Part shown: positions 1 to 6,476 of the stretch, in pieces
How positions within the stretch are numbered: position 1 is the stretch's first letter
Layout of the letters: every line of letters starts with the position of its first letter
Source of the DNA: Alphaproteobacteria bacterium
Lineage (GTDB): Bacteria > Pseudomonadota > Alphaproteobacteria > Micropepsales > Micropepsaceae
DNA length: 11,388 bases
Reading direction: 5' to 3'
NCBI GenBank assembly: GCA_017307315.1
Contig: JAFKFF010000107.1
Span: forward strand, 1-11,388
Position numbers and translations under genes: made by a program
The notes under the pieces: generated by a model
What the model was told of the DNA's origin: nothing
Database searches by the model: none
Seen by the model: the letters and a program-made list of their open reading frames with translations, nothing else

Positions 1-905
1 GCGAGGATGCGGCGGCGCCCATCCGCCGCGCCGGTTTCGCGGTGGAGATGATTCAAAGCCACGCCGACCTGACCCGTCTGGTCGGCGCGCAGGCGCCCGA
101 CATGCTGATCCTGGATGGCCGCGAGGGTCCGTCGCGGCAAGAGATGGAAGACATCCGCCAAGACATCGCCATCGTGGCGGCGATCGATGATGGCTCCGAC
201 GTCCGTCTGGCTGCCGACTTCGCGTATTATCCGCCGGTGCCGCAGGCCCGCGCCCTGGATTGGACCGGGGCGCGCACCGTCGCCCGCATCGGCTGGGAAT
301 GGGCGCTTCTGGGGCTCAATCCGCATCTGGTGCCCGTCGCTGCCACCGCCGCCCGGCCCACCCTGCTGGTGGCGATGGGCGGCAGCGATCCGCAGGGCCT
401 GACCTTACGCGCGGCGAAGGCGTTGGTCCCGCTCGATCCGGTCTTCCGCATCCGCTTTGTCATCGGCACCGGCATGGCCGATGCCGCCAAGACCGCCGCC
501 AGCGTGGTCGCCCTGAAAAACAATTTCGAGACGGTGGAAGGCGCGGACGATCTTGCCACCGAATATGCCGCCGCCGACCTGGCGCTTTGCGCCTTCGGCG
601 TCACGGCTTACGAATTGGCCGCCTTCGGCGTTCCCGCGATCTATCTGGGGCTCACGCCGGATCATGCGCAGTCCGCGGGCGCGTTCGATGGCGCGGGCAT
701 GGGACTCTCGTTGGGCGTCGCCTCCGAAACGTCCGACGATCAAATCCTGTCGGCGGTCAAAGCTTTGATGAGCGATGCGGCGCGGCGTCGTGAAATGCGC
801 CAGGCCGGCCTTGCCGTTCTCGACGGCAATGGTGCGGCACGGATCGCCGCCGATCTGGCGGCGGCGCTGAAAGAGGAAAAGGCGCCGCTCAGGGCGGTAC
901 GATAA
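1..905 (+). CDS. pseG: PseG-like UDP-sugar hydrolase, 5'-truncated
   Basis: This is the 3' part of a gene for a PseG-type hydrolase, a GT-B fold enzyme that removes UDP from a 2,4-diacetamido-trideoxy sugar during pseudaminic acid synthesis in the cytoplasm. The frame is open from base 3, so an internal ATG at 42 is not the real start. Family enzymes are roughly 330-360 residues and about 301 codons are seen, so the N-terminal GxGHxxR region lies outside the window. Visible marks are AIDDGSD, the GGSDP loop near the domain junction followed by LTLRAAKAL, and the C-terminal EYAAADLALCAFGVTAYEL block with a Gly-Pro-containing helix after it, which matches the sugar-nucleotide site of PseG/MurG relatives. 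It ends in TAA inside the tail of the opposite-strand glycosyltransferase gene. That neighbour supports a role in flagellin glycosylation (Caulobacter FlmD is the PseG homologue). It could instead serve a surface polysaccharide. Confidence 0.8.
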   Translation, partial: EDAAAPIRRAGFAVEMIQSHADLTRLVGAQAPDMLILDGREGPSRQEMEDIRQDIAIVAAIDDGSDVRLAADFAYYPPVPQARALDWTGARTVARIGWEWALLGLNPHLVPVAATAARPTLLVAMGGSDPQGLTLRAAKALVPLDPVFRIRFVIGTGMADAAKTAASVVALKNNFETVEGADDLATEYAAADLALCAFGVTAYELAAFGVPAIYLGLTPDHAQSAGAFDGAGMGLSLGVASETSDDQILSAVKALMSDAARRREMRQAGLAVLDGNGAARIAADLAAALKEEKAPLRAVR

Positions 906-2403
906 GCCCGATTGCGCTTGCGGCCTGCGCGAAGACATCGCGCCAGTCGCCGCGCGTGTTCGGCATGACGCAGCGGCAGGACGGCGCCAGCGGCTCGAAG
1001 GACTGGCCGAACGCGGTCCAGCTTGTGTCGTAGAGAAGCTTCAGGGTTGGCGTGCCGGTGCTCGCGCTGAGCCAGGATACGGCGGTGGGGGCGCTCACGA
1101 CGATATCGAGCGCCGCCAGCATCGCGGCGGTGCGATCCAGTTCGTTCTTCTGGTCCAGCGCGGGAGGCAAAATGATTTTGCGGCCGCTGATCCGCTCCAG
1201 TGCGACGATTTCTTCGGCGCCGGCGTCGTATTGGCAGGAGACGAGCGTGCCCGGCAGGTCGCGCAGGAAGGTGCCCCAGGCTTCCTGCGGTGCATATTGC
1301 ACGCTGCGATGGCCGCCCGATTTGCCGCTGCGCCAGCAAAGCCCGATATGCGGTCCGGGCCCTGCAAAGAAATTCTTCCACCTCGCACGTTCACCGGCGT
1401 CGGGGACGAGGAACGCATAAGGTTTGGGAAACGACCCGGCGTCGCCGCGCAGCCAGCGCGGCAGCGATCCCATCAACGTCACGGCATTGGCGCCGCCCAT
1501 GGCTTTCAGCCAGCCATAATCGGCGGTGACGATTCCATTTCTGCCGGCGAGATTCTGCGGCCGGACCGTCGCGGCGGGGAAAGACCGTGCCGCCAAGGCG
1601 GTAAGACGGGGCTCGCATTCCAGGATCACCGAGCCGCCGTCCGCCGCCGCGCGCGCCAGAAGATCCGGCATCACGCTCAGAAACATGATCTGGTCGCCCA
1701 CGCCCTGTTCGGCGCGCACCAGAAGGCGGCTGCGCTTCAGCGAGCCGCCGCGCCATTCGGGCAGGTTCAGATTCGTCTGCGGCACTTTGCCGGCGATCTC
1801 GCCGCGCGCGGCGTAATCGCGCCAGCCGTCTTTGAGATTGCCGGCGAGCAGATTGAGGATGGCGCGGTTGAGGCGTATTTGCGGATTCTTCGGCGCCGCC
1901 TTGATGGCGCGGTCGTAAAGCGTGCGCGCCTCTTCGCATGCGCCGGCATCGGCCAGAAGGTCGGCGAGATTGGATAGAGCGGGGGCGCTGTCCGGCGCGG
2001 ATGCCAGCGCGGCGCGGTAGCATTCCATTGCACGATCATTCTCGCCGGCCTCGCGCCAGGTCGAGCCCAGGGTCAGCAGCAGATCGGGATCGTCCGGGGT
2101 GCGCGCCAGCGCCGGCTCGAGCAGGGCTTTGGCCGCATCGAACCGGCCTTCCGCCCGCAGCAGATTGGCGAGATTGACCAGGGCTTCGACCCGCTCCGGC
2201 TCCAGCGCCAGAACCTTGCGGAAGAATTCGGCAGCGGGCTGGGCCAGGCCCAGCGCGCGGGCGGTATTTCCCAGCGCGAACAGTGTTCGGGTGTCATCGG
2301 GCCGCTCTGCCAGGGCTTTTTCGAAGCAGGCAATGGCTTCCAGGTGCCGCCCCTCGGACGACAATTTCAGGCCTTGGCCATAGGCGGGAAAACTTGACGG
2401 CAT
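889..2403 (-). CDS. flmG: TPR-glycosyltransferase, FlmG-like flagellin glycosyltransferase
   Basis: The 504-residue protein has about five and a half tandem TPR units (roughly residues 7-205, each ending in an A-x-x-P-[DEK] turn) followed by a GT-B/GT9-like domain. The second part carries the RAEQGVGDQIMF motif near residue 230, GLCWRSG near 355 and DIVVSAPTAVSWL near 435, the layout of TPR-fused glycosyltransferases. In Caulobacter the FlmG protein of this architecture binds flagellins with its TPRs and adds pseudaminic acid. The adjacent pseG-like gene, the FlaEY-like gene and the flagellar operon make that role likely here, but substrate is inferred. There is no signal peptide or membrane segment, so it should act in the cytoplasm. 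The start is the ATG at 2403. No clear Shine-Dalgarno precedes it, and the CtrA box centre is only about 31 bp upstream, so the mRNA may have a very short leader. Its 3' end overlaps the pseG-like gene by 17 bp. Confidence 0.75.
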   Translation of the reverse strand: MPSSFPAYGQGLKLSSEGRHLEAIACFEKALAERPDDTRTLFALGNTARALGLAQPAAEFFRKVLALEPERVEALVNLANLLRAEGRFDAAKALLEPALARTPDDPDLLLTLGSTWREAGENDRAMECYRAALASAPDSAPALSNLADLLADAGACEEARTLYDRAIKAAPKNPQIRLNRAILNLLAGNLKDGWRDYAARGEIAGKVPQTNLNLPEWRGGSLKRSRLLVRAEQGVGDQIMFLSVMPDLLARAAADGGSVILECEPRLTALAARSFPAATVRPQNLAGRNGIVTADYGWLKAMGGANAVTLMGSLPRWLRGDAGSFPKPYAFLVPDAGERARWKNFFAGPGPHIGLCWRSGKSGGHRSVQYAPQEAWGTFLRDLPGTLVSCQYDAGAEEIVALERISGRKIILPPALDQKNELDRTAAMLAALDIVVSAPTAVSWLSASTGTPTLKLLYDTSWTAFGQSFEPLAPSCRCVMPNTRGDWRDVFAQAASAIGLIVPP

Positions 2404-2426
2404 TGCGCCAGTTTTGCGCGCCGCGC

Positions 2427-2441
2427 TTAAGGTCGCGTTAA
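2427..2441. promoter_or_regulatory. CtrA-type binding site TTAA-N7-TTAA
   Basis: TTAA GGTCGCG TTAA is an exact match to the alphaproteobacterial CtrA consensus. Read on the minus strand it is TTAAC-N6-TTAA. It lies in the 112-bp region between the divergent flmG-like and flaEY-like genes, about 24 bp upstream of the first and 75 bp upstream of the second. A further TTAAC half-site is at 2487-2491. CtrA commonly controls flagellar genes, so the box may activate one or both. Binding itself is inferred. Confidence 0.65.
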
Positions 2442-2515
2442 GCGTGTTTTTTCCCGCCCGGAAGCGGGCCCGCCATTATCCCCGCCTTAACGCTGGAAAA
2501 GCCATCCTCCGCCCC

Positions 2516-5419
2516 ATGTCAGGCATCGGCTTTCCCGGCTTGGACTCCTCGGTCCTGCTCAACTACTACCAGATGCAGTTGACGTCCTCGCCGGCGGCGG
2601 TGGCGGCGCGCAACGCCATGGCCGGTTCCGCGCGCGCCAACAGCGCAACCGCCAATGACGAACCGCCCTGGCAGAAGGCGCAGCTCACCGCCAACGCCCA
2701 GACCGCGAAAGTTCTTTCCACCAAGAATTTTCTCGACACCTCGAATGTGCCGCTGACGGCGGGCGCCACCACCGACTCCAAGCTGGAGCAGGACAACCAG
2801 AAACTCTTTTCGCTCTACAGCGCCGTCAACAGTCTCGCCTATCTCGCCAAGCTGGCGCAGGGCTCAACCGAAACGCCCGGCGTGATGGCGGGATTGAACG
2901 CGCGCTTTCAGGCGGGGCTGGCGCAGGTGCAGGACTATCTGAAATCCACCAGCTTCAACAATTATACGCTGCAGGCGGCAACGCCCGCCGCTACCGTCAG
3001 TTCGACCGCCAACATCTCGCTGGGCGGCTTCACCTACAGCACGCGCCAGCTGGTGACGAATTCCAATATCGACAATCCCGTTCCCGGCCTGTCGGCATCG
3101 GATCATTTCACCATCACGATCAAGAAAGGTGGCGTCGCCACCGACGTCGATATCGATCTGAGCCAGGTGCAAGGCTCGCTGACCTTGGGCAATGTCGTCA
3201 GCTACATCAATTCGCAGCTTTCGGCGGATGGCTTTTCCACCCGCTTCCAGAAAGTGCAGAAGGGCGGCACCGCGACATCCACCACCGGCGCGACCTATGG
3301 CCTTCAGATCACCCCGGGCGGCGTTGAAAGCGTTTCATTGTCTGCCGCGTCCACGCCGTCGCTCTACATGGTGGGCAATTCCGGCACCGCCAGCGAAACC
3401 AACACCACCACGGCGGGCAAGGCGGGCGCGACCAACACCACCACCACCGCCGCGGACCAAACCGGCCGGCTGATCAAGCTGTCCAATATTTCCGGCACGC
3501 CGACTGCCACCGTCACGGCGACCACGAAGGCCACGTCCGGCACCACCACGGCGGCGGGCACGGTGGTGGATGCAAGCGGCAACATCTATGTCATCGGCAA
3601 CGCCACCGGCAATTTCGGCAGCCAGCTGAACCAGGGCGCGCAGGATGCCTATCTCACCAAATACGATTCCGCCGGCAATGTGGTGTGGCAGAAACTTCTG
3701 GGCAGCGCCGGTACCGCCAATGGCTACGGCCTGGCGCTCGATCCTTCGGGCGGGGTCGTCGTCACCGGCAGTTCGACCGCCGATCTGGTGCCCGGCGCCG
3801 TCGCCAATGGCAATGAGGATTCCTTCGTCGCCCGTTATGACGCCAACGGCAACCAGATGTGGATCAAGCAGATCCAGACCCTGGCCAACAACCGCTCGAA
3901 CGCGGTCAGCGTCGATGCCAGCGGCAATATCTATATCGGCGGTTCGGTCTCCGGTTATCCCATCGCCAATCCGGTCAATGGCCAGACCACTATTCCGGGC
4001 GGTGTGATCGGCGCGCACCAGACCGCGCAGGGTGGCGCCGACGCCTATCTCGCCAAGTTCGATTCCAAAGGCAATCTGGTGTCGGAGAACCAATTCGGCA
4101 CCAGCGGCGACGATCAGGTCGCCGCCACCGCCACCGGCGATGACGGCAGCCTCTATGTCGCCAGCGTGCAGAACGGCCAGGCCGTGGTCAGCAAATATGC
4201 CAATGGCGACATCACCACCGCGCCGGTCTGGACCGAGACTTTGGGCGCGTTGGCGGCTGGCGGGGCGATCGGCGGCCTCACCGTGTCGGGCGGCAAGGTC
4301 TATGTCTCGGGCACGACATCCAATACCAATCTGACCGCGGGAGGCGCGGCGAGCGTCGCCGCGGCTTCGACCGGCGGCATGGACGCTTTCGTCTTCGCCA
4401 TGACCGACAATGGCGCCAGCGCCAGCGCCGATCATGTTTCCTATGTCGGCACATCCGCCACCGACCAGGGCGGCGCGGTGACGGTGGGACCGGACGGCAC
4501 CATCTATCTCACCGGTTCGACCAAGGGCACCTTCGCGGGCCAGCAGCGCAACATCCAGAATGTCACCAATGCGTTCGCCACCGCCCTCAACGCCGACGGC
4601 ACGGTGCAGTGGACCCAGCAATATGGCGGCGCCGACGGTCAATCGACCGGCGCCGGTGTCGCCATCGACACCCAAGGCTCCAGCGTGCTGGACGCGCTGG
4701 GCCTGCCGCGCGGCACCATCAATCTCAACCAGTCGGTCGATCTGACGTCGCTGACCACCTTGCGGGCGGGCGACACGTTCAAGATCAAGATCGACGGTAT
4801 CGCGCCGCGCACCACCACCATCACCATCGACAAGGGCGAAACCATCAATTCGCTCTCCACCAAGATCAACGCGCAGCTGGGCGCCATCGGCAAGGCGGAA
4901 GCCGACTACAAGGGCGGCAGCGAAGGCATCAAGCTGACGGTCAATGCGGGCCGCACCATCGAGTTGATCGCCGGTCCCGCCGACAATGACGCGCTGGCGC
5001 GGCTGGGCATCGCGGCAGGCGTTCTGACCGCACCCGACACCGGCAGCAAGTCGGTCAGTTCAACCGCGGCGGCGAAAAAGGACGAGCCGGCCATTTACGG
5101 CCTGGGCTTTTCGGGTGTTCTCGATATTTCCACCAAGACCGGGGCCAACGCCGCCCGCTCGCAATTGCTGGGCGTCTTGTCGAACATCCAGGGCGCCTAT
5201 CAGAAATCCAACGCGCCGCCGCCGGCAGCGGCCATGCCCGGCAACACCAGCGGCAAGGCGTCGGCCACCACCACGGCGCAACTCGCCAATTACAGCATGG
5301 CCTTGTCGTTGATGGGCACCGATCCCAACAATGCCGTCGCCAATATCCAGGCCATCGTCTCCGGCCAGGGCGGCGGTGGCGGCGGTTTGAGCGACCTGCT
5401 GTCGCAGCTCGGCGGTTAA
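2516..5419 (+). CDS. flaEY: FlaEY-like flagellar protein with SBBP beta-propeller
   Basis: The predicted protein has 967 residues and no classical signal peptide, as is usual for flagellar-export substrates. Residues about 1-180 are helical and low in aromatics; 181-280 and 735-850 each resemble the flagellin/hook-associated beta-type segment (DHFTITIKKGG and DTFKIKIDG, each followed by a Leu-rich helix with INSQL or INAQL). Between them, about 346-720, lies a repeat region with six clear motifs of the form D-x-x-G-x-x-Y-V-x-G (for example DASGNIYVIG, DASGNIYIGG, GPDGTIYLTG), typical of SBBP propeller blades, and a decayed seventh. The C-terminus is helical and then Gly-rich. Caulobacter FlaEY has this kind of architecture and is needed for filament assembly, so that name is proposed by architecture and context. 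I chose ATG 2516 (MSGIGFPG) because the upstream extension to TTG 2414 crosses the CtrA box and is Arg-rich, unlike the mature protein. No strong ribosome site is seen. Confidence 0.65.
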   Translation: MSGIGFPGLDSSVLLNYYQMQLTSSPAAVAARNAMAGSARANSATANDEPPWQKAQLTANAQTAKVLSTKNFLDTSNVPLTAGATTDSKLEQDNQKLFSLYSAVNSLAYLAKLAQGSTETPGVMAGLNARFQAGLAQVQDYLKSTSFNNYTLQAATPAATVSSTANISLGGFTYSTRQLVTNSNIDNPVPGLSASDHFTITIKKGGVATDVDIDLSQVQGSLTLGNVVSYINSQLSADGFSTRFQKVQKGGTATSTTGATYGLQITPGGVESVSLSAASTPSLYMVGNSGTASETNTTTAGKAGATNTTTTAADQTGRLIKLSNISGTPTATVTATTKATSGTTTAAGTVVDASGNIYVIGNATGNFGSQLNQGAQDAYLTKYDSAGNVVWQKLLGSAGTANGYGLALDPSGGVVVTGSSTADLVPGAVANGNEDSFVARYDANGNQMWIKQIQTLANNRSNAVSVDASGNIYIGGSVSGYPIANPVNGQTTIPGGVIGAHQTAQGGADAYLAKFDSKGNLVSENQFGTSGDDQVAATATGDDGSLYVASVQNGQAVVSKYANGDITTAPVWTETLGALAAGGAIGGLTVSGGKVYVSGTTSNTNLTAGGAASVAAASTGGMDAFVFAMTDNGASASADHVSYVGTSATDQGGAVTVGPDGTIYLTGSTKGTFAGQQRNIQNVTNAFATALNADGTVQWTQQYGGADGQSTGAGVAIDTQGSSVLDALGLPRGTINLNQSVDLTSLTTLRAGDTFKIKIDGIAPRTTTITIDKGETINSLSTKINAQLGAIGKAEADYKGGSEGIKLTVNAGRTIELIAGPADNDALARLGIAAGVLTAPDTGSKSVSSTAAAKKDEPAIYGLGFSGVLDISTKTGANAARSQLLGVLSNIQGAYQKSNAPPPAAAMPGNTSGKASATTTAQLANYSMALSLMGTDPNNAVANIQAIVSGQGGGGGGLSDLLSQLGG

Positions 5420-5461
5420 CGACGTTCCGTAACGGCTTTACGCTGTCGCGTCATCCCGCTG

Positions 5462-5532
5462 CTCACCCTTCGACAAGCTCAGGGTGAGGATTTGTGCGCA
5501 TTCCTCATGCTGAGCGTGTCGAAGCATGAGGA
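5462..5532. repeat. Pair of REP-like inverted repeats in opposite orientation
   Basis: Unit A has an 8-bp perfect stem (CTCACCCT 5462-5469, AGGGTGAG 5481-5488) around the 11-nt loop TCGACAAGCTC. Unit B has a 10-bp perfect stem (5502-5511 and 5523-5532) around an 11-nt loop. Unit B reverse-complemented has the loop TCGACACGCTC, one base different from A, and its stem differs from A at two base pairs, both with compensating changes (C-G to G-C and C-G to T-A). So these are two copies of one palindromic element, head to head, whose stem pairing has been kept. The core resembles a short repeat scattered in many bacterial genomes, so it is probably a REP/BIME-type element. Confidence 0.75.
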
Positions 5533-5633
5533 GCGCGGCCACTATTCGCTCTCCTCCATCATGCGCCTCGCGCAATGAGGGACGGCGGCCTCAGCAGGCT
5601 TCAACACGCGCTAGATCGTCTTGGCCGAGAATT

Positions 5634-5698
5634 TCTTCCCCCGTGGCCGAAGGCCTGACGGGGGAAGATGTCTTCCGAGGGTTTATCCCGAGGAAGAC
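5634..5698. repeat. Tandem hairpins sharing TCTTCC/GGAAGA arms
   Basis: The first hairpin (5634-5668) pairs an 11-bp outer stem, TCTTCCCCCGT with ACGGGGGAAGA, and an inner GGCC/GGCC stem around GAA, with a 2-nt bulge. The second (5670-5698) pairs GTCTTCC with GGAAGAC, then two tandem G-A mismatches, then GGG/CCC around TTTAT. Both have the same TCTTCC and GGAAGA ends, so alternative pairing between the two hairpins is possible. They lie 21 bp or more beyond the flbY-like stop and could be a 3' end structure for the leftward operon. Confidence 0.6.
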
Positions 5699-5718
5699 AG
5701 ATGGGGGCACCAAAGAAA

Positions 5719-6153
5719 TCAAACCACCTTATTGAATACCATGGCCCCCGACGACTGAGCCTTGTATCCGGATTGCGGCCCATAAGTGCGGGTGGGCGCG
5801 TTCATGCGTTCGACTTCGCGGGCGATGGCCTGGATCATGCCTTCGGAGGCATTCTTCACCCGCGCCAGCATGCGGGCATGCAATTGCAGCACGTCGCGGA
5901 ACCTGGCGGTGACCAGCAGGAAGCGTTCGCGCAAGGATGGCGGCGCCGCCTTGGCGATGCGGATGTCGAAATTCTGCGCCTCGCGGCCATAGACGACCGA
6001 CAGTTTCTGGATCTCCGGATCCATGCTCTGCATCTCGGCAGGCTTGCCCGCTTTCAGCGCGGCGATGTCGGCTTCCAGCGCCACCACCAGCCGTTCGGCC
6101 AGTGCGATCAGCCTTTCGATGCGGGGCGTGTCTTCCAGCTTGGTCTCGCTCAC
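5719..6153 (-). CDS. flbY: FlbY/FlgN-like flagellar protein
   Basis: This 144-residue protein is mostly charged alpha-helix. The segment of residues about 12-38 (RLIALAERLVVALEADIAAL) and a long middle helix have the character of FlgN-type export chaperones, and length fits that class (about 140). In Caulobacter-like genomes the third gene of the flgI-cheL cluster is flbY, a small flagellar protein, and that position is the main reason for the name. I cannot tell from sequence whether it is a true FlgN homologue. It starts with GTG at 6153, whose GTGA overlaps the cheL stop by 4 bp, indicating translational coupling. It has no signal peptide, so it should be cytoplasmic. The C-terminal 20 residues (Gly, Ser, Tyr rich) look disordered. 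It is the last gene of the operon. Confidence 0.65.
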   Translation of the reverse strand: MSETKLEDTPRIERLIALAERLVVALEADIAALKAGKPAEMQSMDPEIQKLSVVYGREAQNFDIRIAKAAPPSLRERFLLVTARFRDVLQLHARMLARVKNASEGMIQAIAREVERMNAPTRTYGPQSGYKAQSSGAMVFNKVV

Positions 6154-6476
6154 GACGCGGCCTCCGTCTGCGGGACTTCCTGGTTGCGCAGCAACTGGCG
6201 GGATACCGCGCCGGCCAGGCCGAAGCCGCCCTTGTCGGCGATCGACTTGGCGTATTCATTGACCATCAGGGAGCGGAACATCTCTTCGCCCTGGCCGCCA
6301 CCCATAGGGCCGTCGGTGGGAATGCCCTGGAACATGCTGCCCAGGAACTGGGCGATGAAGACGCCTTCGAACTCCTTGGCGGCTTTCGTCGCTGCCGCAA
6401 CGTTGTCCGTCGCCGATGGGACGCGCACCGAGGCTGGCTGGGTGGCGAAGAGCGCGGTCTGAAGCGTCGCGTCCAT
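6150..6476 (-). CDS. cheL: CheL, FlgJ N-terminal rod-binding domain protein
   Basis: This 108-residue protein consists of a short N-terminal tail and a rod-binding domain of the FlgJ type (residues about 25-95). The family signature is clear: FEGVFIAQFLGSMF, the Gly-rich GGGQGEEMFRSLMVNEYAK stretch, and GGFGLAGAV. Unlike enterobacterial FlgJ there is no muramidase domain, which is normal for alphaproteobacteria, where this protein is called CheL and a separate enzyme opens the wall. It should help place the flagellar rod in the periplasm. There is no N-terminal signal peptide, so export is probably through the flagellar apparatus. Its ATG shares one base with the flgI stop (TGATG) and its stop overlaps the GTG start of the next gene, so the three genes are an operon. 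An AGGTGA stretch lies about 10 bp before the start. Confidence 0.88.
   Translation of the reverse strand: MDATLQTALFATQPASVRVPSATDNVAAATKAAKEFEGVFIAQFLGSMFQGIPTDGPMGGGQGEEMFRSLMVNEYAKSIADKGGFGLAGAVSRQLLRNQEVPQTEAAS

Larger units (their letters stand above)
5420..5718. other. Convergent intergenic region with four hairpins
   Basis: This 299-bp gap lies between the 3' ends of the flaEY-like and flbY-like genes. The short open frames in it have no recognisable content. It holds two inverted repeats of one family (5462-5532) and two tandem hairpins (5634-5698). None of these stems is followed by a T-run on either strand, so a classical intrinsic terminator is not seen, although the hairpins may stop or stabilise the converging transcripts. 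Confidence 0.7.

Noticed and set aside
2403-2417. Possible second sigma-54 site (TTGCGCC-N4-TTGC) before flaEY
   Set aside because: The -12 part is good, but the -24 GG is TG and only 4 of 7 upstream bases match. It is too weak to call.
2445-2468. T-run followed by a CCCGC/GCGGG stem as a terminator
   Set aside because: The T-run precedes the stem on the plus strand and becomes an A-run after it on the minus strand, so it has the wrong order on both strands.
2414-2515. TTG start giving a 34-residue longer FlaEY-like protein
   Set aside because: The extension crosses the CtrA box, is Arg-rich and has no ribosome site. ATG 2516 gives a plausible mature N-terminus.
3335-4675. Long open frame on the minus strand (446 codons) inside the flaEY-like gene
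   Set aside because: It is antisense to a well-supported protein, has Gly/Ala/Arg-rich low-complexity content with no known motif, and is explained by high GC.
5701-5750. GGGGGC/GCCCCC pairing over the end of flbY
   Set aside because: Six base pairs with a loop of more than 30 nt that includes the stop codon is likely chance in GC-rich DNA.
5526-5783. Small open frames in the gap after flaEY
   Set aside because: They run through the hairpins or into flbY, have no ribosome site and no recognisable protein content.
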